A stretch of 64,000 nt of DNA, from positions 310,001 through 374,000 of the forward strand of contig NZ_QJHL01000002.1 of NCBI RefSeq assembly GCF_003202405.1. Reading direction: 5' to 3'. Shown piece after piece: positions 26,923 through 34,920 of this stretch. Position 1 is the first letter of the stretch; every line of letters starts with the position of its first letter. A program made the translations under genes and the position numbers. The notes under the pieces were generated by a model, which saw only the letters and a program-made list of their open reading frames with translations, made no database searches and was not told where the DNA came from. The DNA comes from Flavobacterium hydrophilum (GTDB lineage Bacteria; Bacteroidota; Bacteroidia; Flavobacteriales; Flavobacteriaceae).

Positions 26923-29582
26923 GATTTTAAATTTGATCTTTTTGTATTTTTCTTTTTTAAGAACCAGGTGAAGATTTTCCATTTTCGATAATGATTGAAA
27001 ACCAAAAATAAACCAATTACAGTCAATAAACTAATGATGTAATAGATATAGTTGATCGAATTTGTTTCAGTAGAAATTGAGCCATAATAGACAAACGAGC
27101 TCCAGTAATAAGGAGATTTTTTTGCGTTCGGAATTGATTTGTCATTCAAGAAATCAAGTTTTGCATTTGTATTGGCTTCAAAATAAGTTTGGTTATTTTG
27201 GATGTTTTTATAGAAGTCAGTCATAAAAACCGATGTTGTATAATCGTTTACTTTCCATAACGAAAACAACAGATTCTGCGCTCCTGCAAACTGAAAGCCT
27301 CTTGCCACACTCATGGCGCCTTCAGCTTTGTAGAGTTTTCCAATTCCGGTTTCACAGGCACTTAAAACCACTAAATCCAGATTGATGCTCAGATTATACA
27401 ATTCTGAGTATAAAATTTCCTGATCATAAAATTTGATGCTTGCCGGAGTTTCAATATCGCCTGCAGCAGCATGCGTGCTTAAATGAAGGATCGAATAATC
27501 GGAAACGTTATTTTTAAAATTAGAAAAACTCGCATTCGAATTTTCTAAATACTTTCCTTTAAAATTACTGCGGATAGATTCTAATTCTTTCTTTGAATAA
27601 CTCAATTCAAAAGCCGTTTTTTCGAAAACCGGAAAAACACCCAAAACGGTTTTTTCGGATTTAGAAATGGGTTTGGAATTCAAATAAATATTCGCCGAAG
27701 TATTATAAGCTATCTTGAAATCGTTCAGCAAATAATGCATTTTGGCAAAATTTGTTGTCTTAGATTCTTTTGTAATCAATGCTTCAAACGGAAGAAAATT
27801 CAAAATGCCATCAGGAACAATGATTAGGTTTTGATAAACCGAATTACCAGGCAATTGTAATAGATTATAAACATTATTTCCAGAACGATTATAACCCGAA
27901 ATATCATTTATAATTGCATTAGCGTCATTGAAATAATCCAGGAAAAAAAGAATATCAGCTATTTTTCCGTCTCCAATAGGAACTCTGTTTAATGAAATCC
28001 GATTATGTTGCAAAGTAAAATAATACAATTTTTCAGAACCCATAAAATAATAAACCATCACGGCTTTGTCATTTTTTAATTTTGAAAACAGCGCTTTTAA
28101 ATCACAATTTTCCGGAATATAATCTGCATTTTCAGCCTGGATTTTCTTCAGCGAAAGCGTCAATTCGTTTTGCTTTTTAATAAGATTATTTATTTTCGAA
28201 ATATTTGCAGCATCTCCCTTTTGCTGTTCTTTTAAAATGCTATTGTTTAAGTTTTGAAATTGCTGCAAAAGCTGTTTTTCTTCTGCGGAAGCGTTTTTAA
28301 TATTCGAACGATAATTTTTTAAAATTCCCGATTTAGTTCTTTCAGACAACTGAAAAGCTTCATTCAGATATTCAGCTTTTCCTTTCTTTTCATATAAAGT
28401 ATTATAAATCCCAATACATTTTTCAGTTCGGTTTCGGGATCGCAATTGCGATATGATTTTTGAGTTTTCATAAACCAATGAATTCATTAATAAATCTTCA
28501 ATGTAAAAGGAAAGTTCAAAAGCTTTTAATGCTTTTTTGAGCTGGTTCAGCTGTAGAATTTCTGCCTGCAGATCGATTGCATCTATCAAAACAGTTTCTG
28601 CATATAATTGGTTTTGATTTGGCAGAAGGTTTTTAGAATTGTAATCTGGAATTAAAACTTTAAAAACAGCCAAAATCTGCTTTGAACTTTCCTCATATCT
28701 TCTTTCATCAAAAAGCAGCAAAGCTTTTTCATAATATAATTTTGCCAATTTTCGTGGCTGTTGATTTTTGGATTCTAAAAACAGTTTTTCAGCTTTTTCT
28801 AAATAAGAATTTGCTGTTACAAAGCTTCGTCTTTGACGATTAAGCGCCGCAAGATTTCGATAAGAATTGGATAAAGTTTCGAATTGATTTTTCTCTTTCT
28901 GAAGAAATTTTATTGAGGATTCAAAAGCTTTTTCAGCTTTTTCTCTTGTTACGGGGAATAGTAAATTTCCGCCTGAACTCAGTAAATAATTATTGCCCAA
29001 ATTATTCAATAAAGTTCCTTTCAGGGCATTTGACAATTTTTCAGTTTTCAAAGTGTTTTCCAAAAGTTCAATTGCCATTGAGATCTTGCCCGAACTTTGA
29101 TAAACATTCGATAAATTCAGAATTGCCGCTATTTTTTGTGATTGATTTTTCTCTGTTTCAGCAATAAAATAATACTGTTTTATAGTATTTTCGGCACTGT
29201 CATAATCTCCCAAAACAGTGTATAAATTACCCAAAGGTTTCAGGCAATATTCAATAATGTCGTAATCTTTAAGTTTATATTTCTGATAGATTTGCCATGC
29301 TTTTTCATAACTCGAAATCGCATTCTGTGTCTGACCAAACTGATTCTGATAATATCCCTTGTTGCATTTTAAAACCACAATGGCAAGCAATTCGTCTTTG
29401 GTTTTTGGCTTTGGATTTTTCCAGAAAGCAGTTTCAGTATTGGTTAAATTTTGAAGCGCTTTCGCGGAAGGGTTTGCAACAAAAATATCTATGACATTGT
29501 ATATTTTGTCTTCGGGATTTTGTCCAAAAACATTTATACTTAGGCAAAAGAAAATTAAAACATATAAGCGATATAAGTTCAT
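26919..29582 (-). CDS. Secreted, membrane-anchored TPR-CHAT protease
   Basis: 887 aa. It begins with a signal peptide (MNLYRLYVLIFFCLSINVFG). Residues 30-450 are helical TPR-like repeats (for example CNKGYYQNQFGQTQNAISSY and SLENVYQSSGKI-type units), then a coiled coil near 430-485 (EEKQLLQQFQNLNNSILKEQ). Residues about 570-830 form a CHAT (caspase HetF associated with TPRs) domain with His704 in LHLSTHAAAG and Cys743 in LSACETGIG, the expected catalytic pair. A single membrane helix (about 843-863) and a Lys/Arg-rich tail follow. I infer a periplasmic protease anchored in the inner membrane. The start at 29582 is chosen for the signal peptide; an upstream ATG at 29618 adds 12 residues. Confidence 0.88.
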   Translation of the reverse strand: MNLYRLYVLIFFCLSINVFGQNPEDKIYNVIDIFVANPSAKALQNLTNTETAFWKNPKPKTKDELLAIVVLKCNKGYYQNQFGQTQNAISSYEKAWQIYQKYKLKDYDIIEYCLKPLGNLYTVLGDYDSAENTIKQYYFIAETEKNQSQKIAAILNLSNVYQSSGKISMAIELLENTLKTEKLSNALKGTLLNNLGNNYLLSSGGNLLFPVTREKAEKAFESSIKFLQKEKNQFETLSNSYRNLAALNRQRRSFVTANSYLEKAEKLFLESKNQQPRKLAKLYYEKALLLFDERRYEESSKQILAVFKVLIPDYNSKNLLPNQNQLYAETVLIDAIDLQAEILQLNQLKKALKAFELSFYIEDLLMNSLVYENSKIISQLRSRNRTEKCIGIYNTLYEKKGKAEYLNEAFQLSERTKSGILKNYRSNIKNASAEEKQLLQQFQNLNNSILKEQQKGDAANISKINNLIKKQNELTLSLKKIQAENADYIPENCDLKALFSKLKNDKAVMVYYFMGSEKLYYFTLQHNRISLNRVPIGDGKIADILFFLDYFNDANAIINDISGYNRSGNNVYNLLQLPGNSVYQNLIIVPDGILNFLPFEALITKESKTTNFAKMHYLLNDFKIAYNTSANIYLNSKPISKSEKTVLGVFPVFEKTAFELSYSKKELESIRSNFKGKYLENSNASFSNFKNNVSDYSILHLSTHAAAGDIETPASIKFYDQEILYSELYNLSINLDLVVLSACETGIGKLYKAEGAMSVARGFQFAGAQNLLFSLWKVNDYTTSVFMTDFYKNIQNNQTYFEANTNAKLDFLNDKSIPNAKKSPYYWSSFVYYGSISTETNSINYIYYIISLLTVIGLFLVFNHYRKWKIFTWFLKKKNTKRSNLKS

Positions 29583-29605
29583 GTAATTTGTTGTGCTTTT
29601 TATTT

Positions 29606-29700
29606 CACAGAGATTCACTGAGGTTTTTCACAAAGATGCACAAAGATTTAAAAATAACTTTGCGAATCTCTGTGTGGTCTTTTCGGATCTCTGCGGAATA
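29606..29700. repeat. CACAGAGATTC inverted and tandem repeat region
   Basis: Perfect 11-bp inverted pair CACAGAGATTC (29606-29616) and GAATCTCTGTG (29664-29674), with CACAAAGAT tandem copies between and a further 'gatctctgcgg' copy after. A similar 'cacagagaatt...cacagaaattcgcag' string precedes the terminator at 34812. It looks like a dispersed intergenic repeat placed between the PKD and CHAT genes. Confidence 0.6.
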
Positions 29701-29704
29701 ACTT

Positions 29705-31657
29705 TTAAAACCTCCAAATCCCGTACAGCTGGAAATAATTAAAATCCTGTTCAAAGTTGATTACATAACGGGCACCTAAACTAGGTCCGATTCTGGCGAA
29801 ACCTGCTGTTAAATCAAATAAAAGACCGGTTTTGAAATCAGTAAATGAGTTTTTGACGTTATTATTGGTTGTTTTTGTATCTATTAAAATATTTTCTTTG
29901 TCTCCTTCAAAAGTTTCTATTTTTATATCCTGATTCTGCTCTGATGCAACATTGATATTGGCCTGAATTCCGGCTCCGACTCCTATATAATTATTAATGT
30001 TGTACCGAATCAAAACAGGGATTTCCCAATTCACATTTTTATTTTCGGTTGTAGTAGTCGTACGTATTAACTGTCTCGTTCCGTTAGCATTGGTGTCAAA
30101 TGCGGTTGCAATATTAACTGCACTGTTGTATTGGTTTAAAGCATTTACCCATTCTGCCTGCCAGTAAAAGCGATAGGCTTTAAAAGGCGAAATAGTAGCA
30201 CCCACAAAATAACTCGTTGATTTGTCAAGCCCCGGATAAAAATTATATCCTGCTTTTGCACCAATTGAAATTCCCGGTAAGAATCGCGTAGTGACGTAGT
30301 TGGTTATGATAGGTTCATTTTTATCGAAAATAATAGAGGTTCGGCTTTTGGTTTTTACTTTATGAAAGTCTTCACCGAATTTCATCGAATAACGCACAAA
30401 ACCTTTGGTACTGTCTTTTTCCTTAACGTTTTTTTGTTCGGTTCCCGGAAGGTAGATATTCTTAAACGTAAAAATGATTTGTTTTTTTGTAATGATGGTG
30501 TCCAGACAGCTTACGGTTGGTTCTTCGTCTTTTGGGCAAATCGGGCATTCGGGATACATACTTTCGATCTGGAATGTTTTTTTGTCGAACATGTCCGGAA
30601 TATCGGTTTCTAAGCGAATTTTTCTTGCCGGGCCTTCACCATTGTTTTGAAAACGGGTTTTGAATTTTACTCTTTTAAACCGAACCAGTCTGTAATTCAT
30701 AAAACTCCCATTCGAACCCATTTTGTTCGGGTCGTGAGAGGTTACGATTTCCATTTCGAGGTTTTTTACTTTATGGTTTTTAAAACTGCGGTTTGGTACA
30801 AAAATCCCGCGCATGGTAACCGTTGCACTGGTATCTTTGATCATTTCCGGAGTGGTTTTGAAGGTATAAAAAACATTTCGGGTTTCACTTGGATTGGCAT
30901 CATCAAATTCCAGAATCGAAACATTATGATAGAGTGTGTTTGCTTCTTTTAAACTTGCCTCTAAATCTTCTTCTGTTGTGGTATTTTTATATTTTTTGAA
31001 TTTTACAGCGTTGTCGGCAGAAGCAAGATAGGATTTTGTGTCGTCAAGATCATCTACAGAAGCAACTGTGTTTTCTTTTACTTCACGTTCTCCGGCATGT
31101 GTTCTGAAATCAACCAATTCGAAATTGTTGTTTTTGAACTGTTTCTCGTTGTAAAAAAGATAGAGTTTGCCATTGGCGACATAATTTTCCAGATTTTGGT
31201 AACTTACTACGACTACCATTTCCTGTTCCGGAATTGGGTCGCAGTTTTTTATGATGGCGAATCCGTTTTGGTCAGCGATGGAAGCGATGTCCTGATAAGG
31301 ATCATTTTCTATTTCATTAACCGCTACTTTTTTTGGTCGTGTAGCAGGAGGTTTTCCGTTGTCGTAATTGTTGGTAACAGCTAATCGGGCGGTATAATTA
31401 CCTTTGTTTTTATAAACATGTTTAGGCTCTGCCTGTTTGCTGTAATGTCCGTCACCCATTTCCCATAAATAGGAATAACTAGGTTTTGGAGCACCCGCAA
31501 TTGGAATTAATGGAGGTGTTTCGGGTTTAAAAGTAACCGAATTGCCTTTTTGGATGTAGCTGATATTTGCTCTTCGGGTGATGGTGTCTTTTACTTTGGT
31601 TTGCGCCAACACCATTACTGATGATAGAAAAATGAAACAGCATAAAAGTTTTTTCAT
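29705..31657 (-). CDS. PKD-domain protein with C-terminal outer-membrane barrel-like region
   Basis: 650 aa with a signal peptide (MKKLLCCFIFLSSVMVLAQ). A PKD domain (about 35-110) has the typical YLWEMGDGHYSKQAEPKHVY and YTARLAVTNNY blocks. A middle region (about 150-440) contains a second beta-rich part with GEGPARKIRLETDIPDMF and a Cys pair in ECPICPKDEE. From about 455 the sequence turns into amphipathic strands (GISIGAKAGYNFYPG, YFVGATISPFKAYRFYW, YIGVGAGIQANINVA) and ends in YFQLYGIWRF with a terminal Phe, as in outer-membrane barrels. It lies directly upstream of the CHAT gene on the same strand. I infer an outer-membrane protein exposing PKD domains; no ligand is known. Confidence 0.78.
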   Translation of the reverse strand: MKKLLCCFIFLSSVMVLAQTKVKDTITRRANISYIQKGNSVTFKPETPPLIPIAGAPKPSYSYLWEMGDGHYSKQAEPKHVYKNKGNYTARLAVTNNYDNGKPPATRPKKVAVNEIENDPYQDIASIADQNGFAIIKNCDPIPEQEMVVVVSYQNLENYVANGKLYLFYNEKQFKNNNFELVDFRTHAGEREVKENTVASVDDLDDTKSYLASADNAVKFKKYKNTTTEEDLEASLKEANTLYHNVSILEFDDANPSETRNVFYTFKTTPEMIKDTSATVTMRGIFVPNRSFKNHKVKNLEMEIVTSHDPNKMGSNGSFMNYRLVRFKRVKFKTRFQNNGEGPARKIRLETDIPDMFDKKTFQIESMYPECPICPKDEEPTVSCLDTIITKKQIIFTFKNIYLPGTEQKNVKEKDSTKGFVRYSMKFGEDFHKVKTKSRTSIIFDKNEPIITNYVTTRFLPGISIGAKAGYNFYPGLDKSTSYFVGATISPFKAYRFYWQAEWVNALNQYNSAVNIATAFDTNANGTRQLIRTTTTTENKNVNWEIPVLIRYNINNYIGVGAGIQANINVASEQNQDIKIETFEGDKENILIDTKTTNNNVKNSFTDFKTGLLFDLTAGFARIGPSLGARYVINFEQDFNYFQLYGIWRF

Positions 31658-31673
31658 GGTCGAGGAGGTTTTT

Positions 31674-31772
31674 TAGCCCTGATGGCAGCGGCATCTCCCG
31701 ATTTAGAAAAACAAGGCTTTTTAGCCGTAGTTTTTGTTGTCGGAATATAACGGACAGCAGGATTAGCTTCTG
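31674..31772. repeat. Structured intergenic repeat, copy 1 (divergent)
   Basis: About 100 bp that can fold with outer arms near AGCCCTGATGGCAG / CGGACAGCAGGATTAGC and inner arms AAAAACAAGGC / GCCGTAGTTTTT. The ends resemble the base of the repeats at 40119, 53911 and 59069, but the centre is different. It lies between the lipoprotein gene terminator and the PKD gene start. Confidence 0.55.
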
Positions 31773-31810
31773 AAAATCATCAGAATGAATTTAAAACAGC
31801 ATTAAATGTA

Positions 31811-31838
31811 AAAAAAAGTGGTGAGCAAATCACCACTT
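31811..31838 (-). terminator. Terminator of the lipoprotein gene
   Basis: On the minus strand AAGTGGTGA / TCACCACTT with a 4-base loop, followed by eight T. Confidence 0.85.
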
Positions 31839-31862
31839 CTCCCTAAAAAAAGTATTTGAAAG

Positions 31863-32843
31863 TTACTGAATGGCATTGATTGCGGCTACTAATTGAGCTT
31901 CAGATCCTACTGTTGTTTCGGCAAGTGTAAAGCTGTAAACTGCATTTGCTGTTGTTGTTACTCCTTTTATTGCATAACGCCATTGACCATTTTCTTCTGT
32001 TGCGAAAATAATGTGACAAGCTAAACCAATTGGAATTTGTCCGTAGTGTTCGCTGAATAATCCGGCAGCTGTATAGGTGTCTAATTGAGCAAGCGCGTTT
32101 GTTCCTTCGCCATCATAAGACAGATATACGGCAGAATTAGTGTTGTCGAAACCTTCAGGAGCATCAACCAATATTGTGGTTTTTGCTCTTGGATCACTGT
32201 AAAAACGGTCTACATTTGCCCATCCAAAGTTTCCAAAAGTTACATAATAACTGTTTGCTTCTCCCTGAACACCGCCTTTTCCGCCGGCACCGTCTGCACC
32301 ATCTTTAGCTTCTCTCCAAACTAAGTTATCATCTTCACCAATGTTTCCAAACCATAAAGTCATGGCATTGTCAAAACCTCCTGTTAAACCGGTTGGTACA
32401 ATAAGGTACATGCCGCATCCGGTAGTTAAGTCCTGTCCGTTTTGTGTCGCTTTGATATAAAACTCACCACCTGAAATTAATAAATTTTTCTTTCCGTCAG
32501 GCATTAAACCCATTGTTGGTTTATTGGTTACCAGCATATCCCCTTTATCAAAAAGCTCTACGTATTCAATATCAATTGTTCCGGTTACCGCTACTCCTGC
32601 TTTTTTAAGACAATCTCCATTCAGGTTGATCTTAACTCCTTTTTTAGAAGTAAGAACAATATTGCCTGTACCTGCAGTTGCCGTAAAATGTTGTGTTCTT
32701 CCTGCTAAAGCTTCATCTCTTACCGCTGCAAATTCTGATGCTGATGGCGGTATAACTTTATCTTCTCCATCACTGTCATCACAGCTTGCAAAAGTTGCCA
32801 ATGCTAAAAATAATAATCCGATTTTTTTAAAGTTTGTGTTCAT
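31863..32843 (-). CDS. Probable surface-exposed lipoprotein of unknown function
   Basis: 326 aa. The lipobox is in LLFLALATFASC, and the mature end reads CDDSDGEDK: the acidic residues right after the Cys are the kind of signal that sends Bacteroidota lipoproteins to the cell surface. The rest is beta-rich (GNIVLTSKKGVKINLNGDC, GTIDIEYVELFDKGDMLV, GVQGEANSYYVTFGNFGWAN). I do not recognise the family. Two copies of the sigma-type promoter motif lie 81-185 bp upstream, which makes it a likely member of the regulon of the sigma factor encoded at 33466, and a terminator follows it. Confidence 0.8.
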   Translation of the reverse strand: MNTNFKKIGLLFLALATFASCDDSDGEDKVIPPSASEFAAVRDEALAGRTQHFTATAGTGNIVLTSKKGVKINLNGDCLKKAGVAVTGTIDIEYVELFDKGDMLVTNKPTMGLMPDGKKNLLISGGEFYIKATQNGQDLTTGCGMYLIVPTGLTGGFDNAMTLWFGNIGEDDNLVWREAKDGADGAGGKGGVQGEANSYYVTFGNFGWANVDRFYSDPRAKTTILVDAPEGFDNTNSAVYLSYDGEGTNALAQLDTYTAAGLFSEHYGQIPIGLACHIIFATEENGQWRYAIKGVTTTANAVYSFTLAETTVGSEAQLVAAINAIQ

Positions 32844-32923
32844 GATTTCTAATTTTTATAAATCTGAGCTGATCGGTATCAGTTGGTTTTCAGATTTGGT
32901 TGTTAATTTAATTTTTATATTCT

Positions 32924-32956
32924 TATATCAATTCGGGTTTGATATTGTTACCCTTG
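32924..32956 (-). promoter_or_regulatory. Sigma-type promoter, copy 1, before the lipoprotein gene
   Basis: On the minus strand -35 GGGTAACA (32946-32953) and -10 TTGATATA (32924-32931). The distance between GTAACA and GATATA is 16 bp. The same motif with identical spacing occurs at 32992 and 33380. The predicted leader of the lipoprotein mRNA is about 75 bases. Confidence 0.72.
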
Positions 32957-32991
32957 TTTTCAAAATTTTATTTTTATTCGTTTTATATCAC

Positions 32992-33024
32992 TATATCAAC
33001 GGGCTTTAAAAATTGTTACCCCTG
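32992..33024 (-). promoter_or_regulatory. Sigma-type promoter, copy 2, tandem before the lipoprotein gene
   Basis: Minus-strand -35 GGGGTAACA (33014-33022) and -10 TTGATATA (32992-32999), 68 bp upstream of copy 1 and with the same 16-bp gap between GTAACA and GATATA. Confidence 0.72.
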
Positions 33025-33043
33025 TTTTTATTTTTTTTTAAAT

Positions 33044-33340
33044 TTATTTGGAAAGGCACTTTTCTTCAAAAACATTTCCGTCTTCATCGAGTGCAACCAG
33101 AATTTGTTTTTTGCGGAGACTGATTAATAAATAAATCCAGACCACTGACCAAAGTCCAAGAGTTGCCAGAACCAAAGCCAGATGAAATGAAGAATCGATT
33201 TGTTTTTTTTCTTTGGATAAAACCACATAAGGAAGTTTGTCATTTTTTTCAACTACGATAAATCCGTTGCGAATTTTTTTCGACAATGTTTGCTGGAACT
33301 TGGCAAAATCTTTCTCGGTTGTAAATTGATAACTTCCCAT
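33044..33340 (-). CDS. Small membrane protein of the putative sigma regulon
   Basis: 98 aa. A basic N-terminal part of about 50 residues (DFAKFQQTLSKKIRNGFIVV, LPYVVLSKEKKQID) precedes one hydrophobic segment (FHLALVLATLGLWSVVWIYLLISL) that may form one helix or a tight hairpin, then a short acidic tail (LVALDEDGNVFEEK). No family is recognised. It is divergent from the sigma-factor gene and preceded, with a leader of about 33 bases, by promoter copy 3, so it is probably under that sigma factor. A role in sensing or feedback is only an inference. Confidence 0.72.
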   Translation of the reverse strand: MGSYQFTTEKDFAKFQQTLSKKIRNGFIVVEKNDKLPYVVLSKEKKQIDSSFHLALVLATLGLWSVVWIYLLISLRKKQILVALDEDGNVFEEKCLSK

Positions 33341-33379
33341 TTTTATGTGATTTTAATTCTAAATAACCTTCTATTGCCC

Positions 33380-33412
33380 TATATCAATTTGTTTTTAGGA
33401 TTGTTACCCCTG
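33380..33412 (-). promoter_or_regulatory. Sigma-type promoter, copy 3, before the small membrane protein gene
   Basis: Minus-strand -35 GGGGTAACA (33402-33410) and -10 TTGATATA (33380-33387), same spacing as copies 1 and 2. It lies in the divergent region between the 98-aa gene and the sigma-factor gene (start 33466). Confidence 0.72.
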
Positions 33413-33465
33413 TTTCTGTAATTTTTTTCAGATTCTTTTTTTTACTTTAGCTAATAATTTTCGAT

Positions 33466-34050
33466 ATGAAAAAAAGTAAAATACATCCTGACCAAAAATA
33501 TATTGACGGAATTGGCGCAAATGATTCGGCCATAATTCGTTCTATCTATAAAAATTATGTTCCCAAAGTGGTTTTTTACGTTATGAATAATTCCGGTGAC
33601 AAGGATCAGGCACAGGATGTGGTTCAGGAAATCATGATTTTGCTTTTTAATCAGGCCAAAGCCAATACTTTGCAACTGACCTGCCCGTTCGATGCCTATT
33701 TCTTTTTGTTGTGTAAAAGGAAATGGCTTAACGAATTGAAAAAAACTTCGAACAAAGGGGTAACAATTAATGAAGATTTTGCATCTATCAATGAATCTGC
33801 TCTCGATTTGGTTGAACAGGCCGAACAATTTGATGAGAAACAGCAGCTTTTTGACATGATGTTCCAAAAATTAGGAGATAAATGCCAGGAACTGCTTAAA
33901 CTGAGTTTTGAGATCAAATCGATGGAAGAGGTTGCCGAAAAGCTAAACGTAACGTACGGCTATGTGCGTAAAAAGAAATCGTTATGCGTGGGACAGCTGA
34001 CACAGTGGATTCAGGAAGCAAAAAATTTTAAATCTCTTAAAAATAATTAG
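33466..34050 (+). CDS. ECF-like sigma-70 family factor
   Basis: 194 aa RNA polymerase sigma factor with region 2 (about 25-95: KNYVPKVVFYVMNNSGDKDQ, then AQDVVQEIMILLFNQ) and region 4 (about 135-190: LSFEIKSMEEVAEKLNVTYG, YVRKKKSLCVGQLTQWIQ). Length and the absence of regions 1 and 3 place it with the ECF group. Its stop is 2 bp before the start of an anti-sigma-like membrane protein. Three copies of one promoter motif lie next to it, which I take as its likely targets; its own gene does not carry that motif in the forward direction at the expected place, so classic autoregulation is not evident. Confidence 0.9.
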   Translation: MKKSKIHPDQKYIDGIGANDSAIIRSIYKNYVPKVVFYVMNNSGDKDQAQDVVQEIMILLFNQAKANTLQLTCPFDAYFFLLCKRKWLNELKKTSNKGVTINEDFASINESALDLVEQAEQFDEKQQLFDMMFQKLGDKCQELLKLSFEIKSMEEVAEKLNVTYGYVRKKKSLCVGQLTQWIQEAKNFKSLKNN

Positions 34051-34052
34051 CC

Positions 34053-34778
34053 ATGAACGAAGAACGCTACATATTATTTGATCAATATCTGCAGGGAGAA
34101 CTGACGATTGAAGAAAGAAATAGTTTTGAAAAGCAAGTTTCAGAAAATGAAGAATTTGCGGCTGAATTCAGGACTTTCAAAGAAGTTTTGGCGCAATTGG
34201 ATAACAAGTTCGGATACGAGCAGGAAAGAGAAGCGTTCAAAGAAAATCTTTCTGCGATTTCAGATAAACATTTCAATAAAGAAAGACCAAAAGTGGTGTT
34301 GATGCGTCCGTGGTATTATGCAGCGGCGGCATCTGTGGCAATTTTATTCGGATTGTTCTTTTTTGATTACCACCAAAACCCGTCTTTTAATGATTATAAC
34401 CATCCCGGACAAGCTCATTTTACAGAAAGAAGCAATACGAATGCCGATTTGATAGAGGCTGAAAAAACATTTAACAACAGAAAATTCAAGGAAGCGATTC
34501 CGTTTTTTGAAGCAGTTCTTAAGAACAAAAAAACTGCGGAAGTTCAATATTATTATGGAGTTTCTTTATTGCAAGCCAATCAATATAAAAAAGCTGAAAC
34601 AGTTTTTAATGAATTGAAATCAGGAAGTGCTGTTTTCAAAGACAAATCGCTTTGGAATCTGGCTTTAATCAAATTAAAACAAAAAGATTATAACGGCTGT
34701 AAACATATCCTGCAGACTATTTCTCAGGAATATGAAGACTATGATGAAGTTCAGGAACTTTTGCGTGCTTTGGATTAA
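34053..34778 (+). CDS. Anti-sigma-like membrane protein with periplasmic TPRs
   Basis: 241 aa. The cytoplasmic part (1-88) begins with the anti-sigma-like YILFDQYLQGELTIEERNSF, a helical segment without the usual zinc-binding Cys. A single membrane helix (about 90-107: WYYAAAASVAILFGLFFF) follows, and the periplasmic part (about 130-240) has three TPR units: NNRKFKEAIPFFEAVLKN, VQYYYGVSLLQANQYKKAE and KSLWNLALIKLKQKDYNGCK. Position 2 bp behind the sigma gene and the topology support an anti-sigma factor whose periplasmic TPRs sense a partner. The CHAT protein at 26919 also has TPRs in the periplasm. A terminator follows. Confidence 0.82.
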   Translation: MNEERYILFDQYLQGELTIEERNSFEKQVSENEEFAAEFRTFKEVLAQLDNKFGYEQEREAFKENLSAISDKHFNKERPKVVLMRPWYYAAAASVAILFGLFFFDYHQNPSFNDYNHPGQAHFTERSNTNADLIEAEKTFNNRKFKEAIPFFEAVLKNKKTAEVQYYYGVSLLQANQYKKAETVFNELKSGSAVFKDKSLWNLALIKLKQKDYNGCKHILQTISQEYEDYDEVQELLRALD

Positions 34779-34811
34779 TTGTTTCACAGCCATACACAGA
34801 GAATTTACACA

Positions 34812-34852
34812 GAAATTCGCAGAGCTTTAAAATGCTTTGCGAATTTTTTTTT
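34812..34852 (+). terminator. Terminator of the sigma/anti-sigma operon
   Basis: 13-bp stem AAATTCGCAGAGC / GCTTTGCGAATTT (one G-T pair) with an 8-base loop and a nine-T run. Confidence 0.88.
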
Positions 34853-34920
34853 ACGAAACTTTGTGATACTGTCCACAATTGCTATTCTTTTAATATTGTC
34901 GTAATTTTGACAGCTTTAAA

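Noticed and set aside
26919..29582. CHAT protein as part of a CRISPR type III-E (craspase) system
   Set aside because: There are no cas genes or repeat arrays nearby and the protein has a signal peptide, so a cytoplasmic RNA-guided role is unlikely.
33757..33785. GGGGTAACAAT inside the sigma-factor gene on the plus strand
   Set aside because: It equals the -35 part of the three promoters, but the -10 position reads CATCTA instead of GATATA and it lies in a conserved coding region; likely coincidence, although a weak internal promoter cannot be excluded.
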